A stretch of 64,000 bases of DNA from Auanema rhodensis. Taxonomy: Eukaryota > Nematoda > Chromadorea > Rhabditida > Rhabditidae. The position numbers were made by a program, and so were the translations under genes. Shown piece after piece: positions 10,540-21,226 of this stretch. Within the stretch, counting starts at the first letter, position 1. Every line of letters starts with the position of its first letter. The notes under the pieces are model-generated. The model worked only from the letters and a program-made list of their open reading frames with translations. It had not been told where the DNA came from and did not search any database. Where the stretch lies: positions 17,017,688 through 17,081,687 of the forward strand of contig OZ059895.1 of assembly GCA_964057225.1 (NCBI GenBank), written 5' to 3'.

Positions 10540-10785
10540 GAAATTTTTTGCTTTCCAAGTCGATAAAGCTTTAAGTCTGATTTTCTTATTTTTCGATACA
10601 CGCGTGTAAACTTGATGTGTGAACTGTATTTTGACTGATTAGCATAATTCACGTGTACTTTCTACTCACGTCAATTTGTTATATTTCGAACTCTTATCCA
10701 CGTGTGCGGTTGCATTTCTTCAATTTCAACAAATAATTTTTAACAGAATCTATTACTTTTCTCTTCTTTATATAACTTTTTAATT
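10540..10785 (+). repeat. Segmental duplication, right copy (3' flank of tRNA array)
   Basis: Nearly identical to 5224-5470 in direct orientation. Sub-segment 10621-10721 pairs with the inverted copy at 8720-8830. It contains CACGTG-type E-box palindromes. Confidence 0.9.
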
Positions 10786-11303
10786 TTTCCACTTCGTATT
10801 CTTGATTCTCTGATTTGGACCATAACAAAAAAGATTCTGAAGATGCGGGGAATTAAAACCTATTACTTATAGAATGTTTTCATTTTCGATAATTAAGACA
10901 ATGCAATTTATTATCAGCTAAATCTGAAATGCGTTTGTCTAATTTAAACTATGACGTTTAATGAAAAGAATTTCAAGTAATTTATTTGATGAAACAACAA
11001 TAGAACCCAAAAATAACAGAGGATTCCGGGCTTTTGTAAACTAATTAGTTGATGTCTACAAGCGAGATGCAACGCTTATCGCTGCTATATCGTTTTTTTT
11101 TGTTTTCGTCATAGATGTCAATGATGCTAATGTTCCAGATGAGCAAGTAGTCACGAACCGGAAACTAGTTGACAGTTTAGCGCTTTATGTGAAAATCTGA
11201 AAATGCTATCTGCTACTGCCATCTTTTCTATAACTATCTGTGAATTTGTACTGGTTTCATACGGATCATCAGCTATTTTCATCTCAGTTTAGCACTCTAG
11301 CGC
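10786..11303. other. Collagen upstream region
   Basis: About 520 bp of noncoding DNA between the tRNA array and the collagen TATA box. No exon or RNA gene recognised. It is presumed to include the collagen promoter. Confidence 0.5.
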
Positions 11304-11310
11304 TATATAA
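11304..11310 (+). promoter_or_regulatory. TATA box of the cuticle collagen gene
   Basis: TATATAA in the context GCGCTATATAAGGAGG, 56 bp before the ATG. A TTTCCAG acceptor-like site at about 11349-11355 may be a trans-splice site for a very short 5' UTR. Strong TATA boxes suit highly expressed, moult-phased collagen genes. Confidence 0.55.
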
Positions 11311-11365
11311 GGAGGAAACCAACAAATGAGAAGCACAGTCAACTTCGGCTTTCCAGTCAAGCAGC

Positions 11366-12474
11366 ATGACTGTAGATGATATTGACGTTCGGATCAAAGT
11401 GAGCTATCATATTCAATTTGCTTTTTCATAATCGTTTTAGGCTTTTCGATATGTAGCAACAGCTTCATCCATCTTCTGCGTGGTAGCTGTATTATCCATC
11501 TGTGCTACAATTCCTATGGTTTATGAATATGAACATGAGGTTAAGCAGAGAATTCTTCAACAGTCTGACTACTGCTCTGTAAGTTTCATTCACAATGCTG
11601 TTTTTCATCTTCCAGTTCGATTTAGAAATCTGTTCAAGAAATTTATTCTGAAATGACTGCTATTAATCATTTGGCTTTGAATCGTACTGCTCGTTCTGTC
11701 CGAGTTAATCGTCAGTACAATCAAGCTGCTCCTGCTGGTGGTGCTGCCGGTGGTGCTGCTGGTGGTGCTGCTGGTGGCGGAGGATCTTACTCTGAAGGAG
11801 GTGCTTCACAACAACGTAAATATTATATTTGATTTGTGTCTTTATTTTTTCATTTTGTTTCAGAAACTGGATGTAGCCCAGGACCACCAGGTCCAGGAGG
11901 ACGTCCAGGAAAACCAGGAAAGCCTGGACGACCAGGAGCTCCAGGAGCCCCAGGTGCACCAGGAAAGCCAGAAGCCCCACCATGTGCTCCAGTTACTCCA
12001 CCACCTTGCCAACCATGCCCTGCTGGACCACCAGGACCACCAGGACCACCAGGACCTAACGGAAATGATGGACCACCAGGATCTGCTGGAGCCCCCGGAT
12101 CTGCTCCAGAAGCAGGTCAACCAGGACCTCCAGGACCACCAGGACCAGCTGGAAATGACGGAGCTCCAGGATCAGCAGGACCACCAGGACCAGCCGGAGA
12201 AACCGGATACTCAGAGCCAGGACAGCCAGGACCCCCAGGACCACCAGGACCACCAGGAGGACCAGGATCAGATGGAAAAGGTGGTGACCAACTCGGACCC
12301 GGACCAGCTGGACCACCAGGACCTCCAGGACCACCTGGACAACCTGGAAGCGACGGAAACCCAGGACCTGCTGGACAGGCTGGACCATCCGGAGAACAAG
12401 GAGAGAAGGGTACCTGCCCCAAATACTGCGCCCTGGACGGCGGAGTCTTCTTCGAAGACGGAACCAGACGCTAA
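11366..12474 (+). CDS. Nematode cuticle collagen (323 aa, 4 exons)
   Basis: Exons 11366-11398, 11441-11578, 11626-11815, 11864-12474. The N-terminal cuticle-collagen domain holds one hydrophobic anchor/signal segment (about 14-40, [20 protein letters not shown]). Overlapping furin-like sites follow (RTAR, RSVR, RVNR at 77-86), then a Gly/Ala-rich stretch. Interrupted Gly-X-Y blocks (about 125-305) are broken by Cys-containing non-collagen pieces ([14 protein letters not shown]). The C-terminus is [19 protein letters not shown], a highly conserved nematode cuticle collagen ending. The protein trimerises in the hypodermal secretory pathway, is cleaved, and is crosslinked into the cuticle. Codon usage in the Gly-X-Y region is strongly biased to GGA/CCA, as in highly expressed nematode genes. 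The exact orthologue cannot be named because the family is large. AATAAA lies at 12506-12511. Confidence 0.95.
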
Positions 12475-13810
12475 ATTGGTTCAATTACTACAGAGAACTA
12501 GCGAAAATAAACAATTTTTTCTTCTTTGTCTATTCATTTTCCTACACTTGAACACTTATTTCATTGCAAAACTGGGTTTTAACAAGTATGAAGTAGTACA
12601 AACTTCAGACAGACATAGATCCGCATATAGATGAAGCTTTTCCGAAGTTGGATGAAAGAAAATGAAAAATAAGTTTTTACTTTGGATGATTTCTCTTGCT
12701 TGACTGCTAATATGAGTATATATTGAACCGAAATAATTAAAAATAGCACTAAAATCTACTTCCTTTTGCTATATAGTCTATTTTTCTCTCTTTTTTCCAT
12801 TTCTTTATTACTTTAAACATATTTTATTTAATTCTTTTTCAGATTTTATGCCGTAAACACTATATATACTTTAGAAAATTTGCACATATATTATAGTTAT
12901 GATGAAAGAAAATGTTTCTGTTTCTCTCACGACAACGACAGTTACATACACCGATTGTGAATAGATGTAGTATATCTTCATGTTCAAAATTATATTCTAC
13001 ATATCTACATGATTGAATAAATAAGAAAGAAAATATGAAAATTCATGAAAAATATATTGATATACTGAATAGATTAATGATATTCATTATTTGAGATTCA
13101 GCACCAGCACCAGCAGCAGTAGCAGTAGCAGTAGCAGTAGCAACAGCAGTCGAAAAAAAAAGAAAAATAAGCAGACGTCTGTACATGTTTTTATGTTTTT
13201 TACCTCCAAAACATCAATTACACAATAGCCATTTCTCTTTTTTTTTCTTGTATTTCTTTGAATTTCTCTTTTTTTTTTCTTCTTTTAAATTGTATTGCAT
13301 TGAAAATAAACTAAAAATCAAATAACTATAACATATAGTAAAATAGTATTTACATGTATCTATATGTATCTATGTATATATTTATAATAAAATATATTAA
13401 ATATAATTTTAAAATAAATAAAAATATCATAAAACGGTCTATTTTAACAACAGATTTATTGTCTGATTTTCAGGAAAAAAAATAAGAAATAATGTATAGT
13501 GTCTGCGTCTCTGTCTCTGAGTTAACTTTTTTTTTTCAAAATTTTATTAGATGTCATCGAATTTTTTTCTGTTTTTTTGATCTTCTTCAGGAAAAAAAAA
13601 GAAAAAAACGAATGTTGTGTGCGTGTGTGTGCATGTATGTATGTCCACTCCCCCGTTAAGTTTTTGTTTTTGTTTATCAAGAGATGTGTGTGTGTGTGTG
13701 AGTGTGAATGTGAGTGTGAGTGTGTTTGTGGTGTTTTGGGTTTGCTGTCATATTCTGATGAGATATTACATTGACGATGTCAATGTTCTTCAGATGAACA
13801 TATATAGTCA
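12475..13810. other. Convergent 3' region between collagen and PAL gene
   Basis: AT-rich noncoding DNA with CAGCAG/CAGTAG repeats near 13104-13150, AT-rich sequence at 13360-13440 and a (GT)n/GTGA-rich tract at about 13618-13735. No coding exon recognised. Confidence 0.6.
13618..13735. repeat. (GT)n-rich imperfect microsatellite
   Basis: Two GT-rich runs with GTGAGTGTGAATG variants, just beyond the 3' end of the PAL gene. Cys/Val-rich frames crossing it are artefacts. Confidence 0.85.
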
Positions 13811-15358
13811 TCAGAGTTGATCCGGCAAAGAGATCTGTACAATTTGGTTTGGTTCCATCTGCCCCATGTAGACGGTTCCATCATCTGATACAGCTAAAGC
13901 ATGTACATTCTCGATTCCCTGCAAAAAAAAGCAACAAGTAAACAATATTATAATGTCTTTTTAAATAATAATAATTATTATTTTTTGAATATTTGTATAT
14001 CCAAATATAGTAATACTTACCTCGACGAATGTATTGGCCTTGCCAGTATTCATGTCCATAACGAAAAGTTGTGGCTCAACTGGCCCATTTCCGTTGCCAG
14101 TAACTCCAACCAAGTAATGCTCTAAAAAAACAAAAATAAATAAAAAAAATTGTTTGTAAAGCGTTTTGTAAAGAGTTTGCTTAGCTCTCTGTTTTTCGAG
14201 TTTTCGGGTTTTCGCAGTCAATCTTCCATATCCGTAGCATGTTTCAAATTTCGTCCTCATCTCTCTCACCCTCCCCCCACGTCAACCCCCACCCCTCCCT
14301 TGTTTCAAAACAACGTCGTTGAAAACAGAGTATTCAAACTTCGTTATTCATTTTTTGCATAAAAAAGGGAAACGAAGCAGAAAAAGGATTGAATTCATGA
14401 CAATTTGTAGTTTCTAATCCTTTCATTAACAATAGTCTGGACGATTTTATGAATTCTTTTCAAATATCCATTTTCGTTCTCTGCTCTTTCACAGGGTACA
14501 AGTTTGGTCGACAACGAAAAACATAAATGTCATCATCATCAGCATCATCATCACCTCGTCGTCGTCGTCACAAGACCCGTATACACAGATACACAGACAG
14601 ACACACAGAGTGATTTTCCTTGTGAGATAACACTTTTTACATATACATTTAGCAAGTATATAAGTATATATTCTATGTATATAGTAAGAAGTATAAGAAT
14701 TTTCCTAATTATAACATCAACAACATAGCGAAAACTAACTCTTCTCTCGAATTGCAAATACACGTCCGATGTCGTCAGCACTAGTGATAGGAATTCCGGT
14801 TGGAATGGTGCGATGTCCCTCAGCTAAGCCAGCAGAATAACATTGAACACGTTCATTTTCTCTAAAAACAATCTCTTGTATTCAGCTATTATGATTGAAG
14901 TCGATTATAAGCTTTTCGTTTTCGAGCTATATCTTCGAACATCTTAATTGAAACTAAAAAATTATCTTCGAAACATATGATGAGATCAATATAAGATCTA
15001 AGTTTGTTCCAATAATATGCTTTTATGAAAATAAAGTTTTTAGATGTCGAAAAACAAACCTGTCAGCTACGCAGATCATATTCATATCCTCGATGAGAGC
15101 AAGTGAATGGGGAATAAGGAAATCACTTGGTTCAGCTTCATCAGCAACTATAACCAAACTAATTAATTTCATTTTTCTCAGTTAATTTTTTTGAGTTATT
15201 TTATATGTTTTTCAGTTTTTTTATACTACGCGTTTTAGAGAAAAGGAGAAAAAAAAGAGGATGAAATACCAGGAACAATTTTTCCAAAAACAGCAAACAT
15301 ACATACATGTATGCATTCATCTATGGGTGCTCTCTGTTTTTGAGTGAAACCTTTTCTC

Positions 15359-15415
<57 letters not shown>

Positions 15416-16731
15416 TTCTCTTTCTTTTTGTCTCTTTTTTCATTTTCGATTTTGTTCTAAATCGTCATCTTCTAATTTCATCTCATACTCCCACTCTCGT
15501 TGTCCCTGCTAATCAGTATTCAATTCACATCAACAAGAGTTGTACATGTTGATGAACAGCTTTTGACTTCAGATTTTGAATATCATACTCGTGCACGTCG
15601 TCGTCACGGAAACGACATGTGAATACAACGAATAGTTTATAACTAATATGAATTATATATGCAGAAATATTAAACTTTGCATGTTATGATATCATGATAT
15701 AAAAAGTTTTTATAGATAACAAACACACCAGCTGCTGCTCCAAATTCATCAACCAATTTGCCCTGAGGGTTGAATTTCATTACTCGGCTATTACAGTATC
15801 CGTCGGCAACAAAGAAGAAGCCGTTCTTAGCTACAGCAATGTCTGTTGGCTTACAGAAGTGCTTGGCATCAGAGCCAGGAACCAACTTCTCTCCCAATGT
15901 CATAACATTCTTGAAGTTGGAGTCCAATTTATGAACCTGAATAGCAGTACGAAATGCTGTATTCCTTGAATAGTATGAGTGTACCTGATGGCTTCCGACA
16001 TCTGTCACCCAGTAATTGCCCAGATCATCAATTGTCAATCCATGTGGCAAGTAGAATTGGTTGTCACCATGTTCAGCTACTACCTAGAAAGCCATGTGTA
16101 AGCTGTCAAAGTTGAGCTTTGAAGTCAAATTATAATTAAGAATATTTGTTGAATGAACACTTAGAAAAGTTTAAAATAAAATATTTTAAAGAAATTATAT
16201 AAGTCTTACTTGTCCATTGGCTGGGTTAATCACAGCGATTGTAGCATTAGGAATTAATCCAAGCTTATGGTTGAAGACATTCTTCTCATTAAAACTTCTG
16301 AAACATGAAAATGCTATTTCTCTTCCAACATTGGAACAAAAAAAATAATTTTTCTATTCGTTTTCTCCCTTCAAAACATAAAATTTGAAACATCAAAAAA
16401 ATAATTTACTGTTCATCCCAGACACGATCAGCACGATGGAATGCAACAACGTTTCCCTTCTGGTCGACTGCTAATCCAACAATGTTTCCCAAAGGTTTCG
16501 AAAGTGGAAGGATAGAAGCCTGAAATAATTATTTTTAATTCATTTATACTCAAATAGAAAAAAAAACATTTTATATTTACAAATAATTTATAAGAAATTC
16601 TAGGAAAGAACAATTTCTCAGGATCATTGCTTTGTGTGCTAATTATTCTGACAATTAAGCTTGTTTTCTTCTTTTTATTGTAGACTAAAACTCACACAAG
16701 ATGTTTCCAACAACACCGTTCTCTCTATATT

Positions 16732-16798
<67 letters not shown>

Positions 16799-17934
16799 CT
16801 CTCTTTCTCTGGCTCATTCCCTCCCTCCTCTCTATATATTTTTTTGTTTCATGGATGAGTATAAATGGTTGGTAACTGTAAATAGCTTTCAATATTGTTG
16901 ACATCAAGCATATAAGGTTTCTATTCTCTTTCTTTTCAAGACCTATAATTTTTTTTGTTGAAAAGACTCCAGCACCTTCTCTTTTCTTATTTTCCGTCTT
17001 TCTGCCCTTCTTCACTTTAAGCTCTTTTAGTATTCTCACCTCCTCACTTTCTTTTTATCCCTCTCTTCTACAAATCATTTCTCTCATCAATTTTGGCTCT
17101 TTTGGGTTCCGGACGTAAAAAGTGAGCCTTAATGTTTATTCATGAGCATGAGTATTGACGATGACATCCACGAAAAGAGGAATATATGTATTCGTGGATG
17201 GTTCACTGAAAGCCGTTTGACGTCATCCGAAGGCTTTCACGGAAATTGAGAGGCGGTGGCTGAAGCTGAAGCATGCGGCATTCAGTAGCATGATAGAAGA
17301 AACACGAAACTTAATATGGCAAGTAGAGCAACTTGATCTTATTTTCCAAGAAACTAAACGAAGCAAGGAGAGCATGTCTGATTTCATAGCTGTTTTGTCG
17401 ATTAAGAAATCATATTGCAAATTATCTTTTCTCTTTCAAATATGAAAATAATTGTGTTTTTCGCAGAAAAAAAACTTGTAATTCACATATATTTTGTTGA
17501 AAAAAAAAAGAAGTAAATGGTATAGTATTCACTGCTAATTATTTAGAAAATAACGACTAGTGATGAAAAAAAAGGAAAAAGCATTGATTCTAATATCATA
17601 GAATTGATATGATTATCATTCCACTTAAATTAATTTTAAAAAGTTTTTTTGATGATGCTGCGACGATGTTCATAAAACCCCAAAATGTATGAGAAAATGA
17701 AGAATAAAGGAGGGAACCAACGAAAGATATTGAAAGCAACAGAGAGGAAAAAGGAAATGAAAAAAAGATTAAAAGAGGAAAAGGGGGGAAGGTTCAGCGA
17801 AATGGTTGTATTGGGAAAGCATAAGGTTAGGAAGGAGTTCTTGGATTCATAAGCCAATTTCCGGATTATAATCGAAAAAAGCCAAAAAAAAAGGAGCAGA
17901 CGAAGAAGGAAAGCTTCATATGCAGATGTAATCC

Positions 17935-18005
<71 letters not shown>

Positions 18006-18253
18006 TCTCTCTTTTTTTTAAAAATTGTATTATTATAAAAAGAAATGTATATAAATAGATAGTTAAAAGAAGAAACATTTAATTAAATATGTTATTATTC
18101 AAAAACTCCAAATTAATGTTTACATACACACACACACACACATATAGATATTGGAAAAAGAAATATATATTATTTTGTTTATGGTTTATGCATATATATA
18201 TATATAGAAAATTTATATGTACATTTATGTTTCTATGATAACAGTTTTGAGAA

Positions 18254-18314
<61 letters not shown>

Positions 18315-18470
18315 AAAGAGAGGTCGATTGTAGGTGTGAAACTATGAACTGTGAAAGAATAAAAAAGAAAAAAGGACAAAATAACTAAACACTAAAAGAG
18401 AAAAATAGCAAAAACATTTTCAACTTAGAATCATAAGCACCTTTTGAATTATTTAGGAACTGAGAGAAAA

Positions 18471-18531
<61 letters not shown>

Positions 18532-19861
18532 TGGGGTAGTAGTAAAGACAATGGAATAAGATGGGCTTCATGGGGAGAGCAAAACGTTGATTAGCTTTTT
18601 TAAATATTTGAAAGTTCATATGAAACATGACTTCAAATATATTTTTTATTTTTTTTTGAATATAGGATTACCCCCGATCAAATTAATATTTTCAATTACA
18701 TATATATATAAAGTGAAACATACAATAGAAAACTGAAATTTTCTTTTCAGTAGCATTTATTTTTTGTTTTTAAACATTTGGCTTAACCAAATGTCATATA
18801 GAACAAAAAGCGAAAAATAGATTATGTGAAAGCCAAATAGTCATAATCTTTGTGAAAATTTCTTCTTTTTTTCAATTCAATATTATTATTTTTATTTTTA
18901 TTATTATTATTATTATATGATAAGATGTGTGAGAAAATAGAAAATCTGTACCTACCTCAGAATCAGCTTGATCTTCTTCCACTTCTACAGGAGCTGGATA
19001 ATCACTAAATGGATCATAAAGCTGTTCCTGAAATAGAAAACAAATTAATTTAACTATTTTATATAAAGAAATATGAATATGTATATATACATACATGTAT
19101 GTGAGAATAGAATACAGTCTCTTCCCTTTTATCTCATGAAAATTCGTTCATAGTTTTACTGATTTCCATATTCTCTCATAATTTTTGAAAAGAGTAATAT
19201 GATTGGTTACGAGAACCCGTTAAGAAGAGTATATATTAAAAGAATAGTTCAAATGAAGCTATTCGCTTTCTCTTTGTCTTTATTCTGCTCGAGGGAAAAG
19301 CAAGTGAAAATGACGTCATGTAGCCTCAGGCGGTGTAAGTGCCGAATAAGGCAAATTAAGTTTCAGCCATAGCTGAGCTACTTCACTTCAAAAAATAATG
19401 AATACATATGGTAATAACGAAACAAGGAAATTTTATTTTTTACTATAGAATAACAAAAAAAACATTTTCATTTTACATTTCTATCTGATTTACTATGATT
19501 TGTGTACAGGACACTGTGAGATATGATTAAAATCTTATTTCAAGTTGGTTCTCAACATATTCAAGCATGATATCTAAGTTTAACCTTCTTTATGACATCA
19601 TGCAATATGTCAAATAACTAAAAAAAATTTTGAAGAAACGTCATCCTTTTTAAGTTCTAGCATGGTATTGCTTATAATATGATCACAGCATAGGTTTCTA
19701 GGCTGGATTATAACTACATGTGCACATATGTAGATCGGTATCATCTACAGCTATTATTATCTTACCGGGTAAGGAGCTGGATCTGGGAAGATAGTAGCTT
19801 GAATCAAGTGAGGCCCTGTCAGAAGGGCCAAAAATGGAAACCACAGGACCGAGGATCGCAT
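13811..19861 (-). CDS. pgal-1: Secreted peptidyl-alpha-hydroxyglycine alpha-amidating lyase (PAL), 363 aa, 10 exons
   Basis: Minus-strand exons: 19861-19766, 19027-18956, 16519-16410, 16297-16210, 16083-15985, 15936-15729, 15147-15060, 14861-14740, 14121-14021, 13918-13811; phases close. A signal peptide (MRSSVLWFPFLALLTG) and a short acidic pro-region precede NHL-type beta-propeller repeats (GLAVDQKGNVV, DIAVAKNGFFFVADGY, HALAVSDDGTVYMG). PAL converts peptidyl-alpha-hydroxyglycine to amidated peptide plus glyoxylate in secretory granules, completing neuropeptide amidation. Candidate catalytic or metal residues by spacing to mammalian PAL are Arg85, His136, Tyr202, His238, Arg254 and His334. 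No monooxygenase (PHM) domain is present, so this is a stand-alone lyase like C. elegans PGAL-1. Introns 1 and 2 are long and packed with CT/GA tracts and CRE palindromes. Confidence 0.93.
15355..15409. repeat. (CT)n microsatellite in PAL gene intron
   Basis: About 55 bp of CT repeat with one CCC interruption, between PAL exons 7 and 6. Confidence 0.93.
16732..16810. repeat. (CT)n microsatellite
   Basis: About 80 bp of CT repeat with TT interruptions, inside PAL intron 2. Confidence 0.93.
17218..17225. promoter_or_regulatory. CRE palindrome TGACGTCA in PAL intron 2
   Basis: Full 8-bp cAMP-response element. It is one of three in or immediately upstream of this gene; bZIP factors of the CREB/ATF type bind it. 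Function is inferred from sequence only. Confidence 0.4.
17939..18011. repeat. (CT)n microsatellite
   Basis: About 70 bp of almost pure CT repeat in PAL intron 2. Confidence 0.95.
18257..18312. repeat. (GA)n microsatellite
   Basis: GA repeat on the plus strand, opposite in phase to the CT tract 250 bp upstream. The two could pair as a long hairpin in the transcript. Confidence 0.93.
18472..18528. repeat. (GA)n microsatellite
   Basis: About 55 bp of GA repeat in PAL intron 2, near the acceptor side of exon 2. Confidence 0.93.
19311..19318. promoter_or_regulatory. CRE palindrome TGACGTCA in PAL intron 1
   Basis: Full CRE in the context AAAATGACGTCATG, within the first intron of the lyase gene. 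Confidence 0.42.
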
Positions 19862-19926
19862 CTCCAAGTGGCTGGAAATCGATTGCCTCAGGGCTCTGCC
19901 ATGGAGGCGGCGCTGAGCTTACATGT

Positions 19927-19935
19927 GGGCGGAGC
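19927..19935. promoter_or_regulatory. GC box GGGCGGAGC upstream of PAL
   Basis: GC-box motif in GTGGGCGGAGCTC, about 65 bp upstream of the PAL start codon in gene orientation. Such sites bind Sp1/KLF-type zinc-finger factors. The same motif, in the reverse reading, occurs upstream of the insulin gene near 46803. Confidence 0.45.
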
Positions 19936-19946
19936 TCAAAAGGATA

Positions 19947-19954
19947 TGACGTCA
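19947..19954. promoter_or_regulatory. CRE palindrome TGACGTCA upstream of PAL
   Basis: Full CRE in ATATGACGTCATG, about 85 bp upstream of the start codon and 11 bp from the GC box. The composite spacing looks promoter-like. Confidence 0.5.
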
Positions 19955-21163
19955 TGTCTCTACATAGATATTGTTGAGTTTCTTGAGATGGGTTTAACTT
20001 GTTGATGTTTTACCTTCCAAAGCCACTAATTCCTAAAATTCGAAACACATGTCTGGCAGAATGCTATCAATTTCATTAAAAGATATTGTATTCAGTAAGA
20101 AATCCGTAGATTACTAGAAATCTTTTAAAATAAATATAGCAATATTTCGAAATTGAGATTAAAAATATATGAAAAATAGGCTTTCATCCGGAAAATGTAT
20201 GAAATTTTTCATTTAAAACTTAATTACTTCAGCTTTTTGTTGACAACTTTTCGAGCCAAAAAGAGAAAGATCATACCATTAAAAATGGTTAAGAGGTTTG
20301 AGATCCTTATAGCAAATTTTTTGAGTATCTATAATTGTTCTCAATAGGCTATCAAGCCTTATATGAAGCCATGGAATTCTTTACTAAGAACTCAAAGAAA
20401 AGTGGTTTCATGAGAATGGATTGGATAGCCAATTTAATAAAATCAGAAGTACATCTGCATACATTACGTCATTTTTAGAAATTACTTCCAGTTGACCAAA
20501 AACCAGCTTCAGTCACCATTTGAAGTAGCTTAGTTAAAATTCAATCATTCGACATCTCCTTTCTTCTCATTCATCGCTCAAAAAGTCACTGGTTGTGACT
20601 CTTAATTGGCTATACATAGAGCATAGTTGTAAACTTGAGTTGCTCATTTGAATCCATTCTTGTACTCCAAATAAAATAAATGTAGAAAATATGGCAAAGT
20701 ATGAAACCGACAACTATTTTGGTATGTGGTAATTGAATTGTATTTCTCCTACTTGTGCGATTGAACATCATGGAATGTTCGGATAAGATCGCGCTCTGTG
20801 GCCAACTGCGACGCTCTCCACGCCGCGACCCCCCCTCTCTTCTAAAGTGCTTGCCCATGCTTGGAGTTTAAACATTTCTGGTTAATATATTAAATAAATT
20901 AATGAAAATGCTTTTTTTCTAACCTTCTTAAATATTTAAATATTAGAAATGTTGTAAACCAACCGCATTGCGCGCATACATTGTTTAAAATGAAATATAC
21001 TGTACTTCGAATTGAATGAAGAGCAACAAACAAATTGATTTTTTGCCCATTTTTTCATTTTTCGTATTCTTTTTTTCGATAATTTCAATTGTACGGTTAA
21101 CTTAAATTTGTTTTATAGACCTAGTAAGGAAAACGAGTGCTTAGCACTCCTTTTTTGTTTTGT

Positions 21164-21226
21164 ATGCTGGTTAACCATGGTGCAGCAACAAGATGTGGAA
21201 GACGAGTTCGATCTGGAAAAAATTGA
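21164..21226 (+). promoter_or_regulatory. Overlapping upstream ORF at the MED1 start
   Basis: An ATG 13 nt before the MED1 ATG opens a 20-codon frame that ends inside the coding sequence. If the leader includes it, ribosomes must leak past it to reach the stronger-context AACCATGG start. Confidence 0.4.

Larger units (their letters stand above)
16520..18955 (-). other. Large intron 2 of the PAL gene
   Basis: A 2.4 kb intron between the pro-region exon and the first propeller exon. It contains four CT/GA tracts (16732-16810, 17939-18011, 18257-18312, 18472-18528), a (CA)n/(AT)n patch near 18123-18205, and a TGACGTCA palindrome at 17218-17225. No nested gene recognised. Confidence 0.8.
19862..21176. 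other. Divergent promoter region of PAL (-) and MED1 (+)
   Basis: 1.3 kb shared upstream region. Near the PAL start it holds a GC box and a CRE. Near 20808-20840 a GC-rich island (GCGACGCTCTCCACGCCGCG, then a C-run) stands out from the AT-rich background and may mark a promoter. A TTTTATAG acceptor-like site at about 21111-21118 precedes MED1. Confidence 0.55.

Noticed and set aside
11738-12634. 298-codon open frame overlapping the collagen, plus minus-strand frames at 11860-12484
   Set aside because: They are shadows of the Gly-X-Y repeat, whose periodic GGA/CCA codons keep other frames open. The spliced collagen frame with its signature C-terminus explains the region.
20610-20858. Minus-strand ORF MGKHFRREGGSRRGERRSW... 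upstream of MED1
   Set aside because: No domain or splice context. It spans a GC-rich promoter-like patch in the divergent region.
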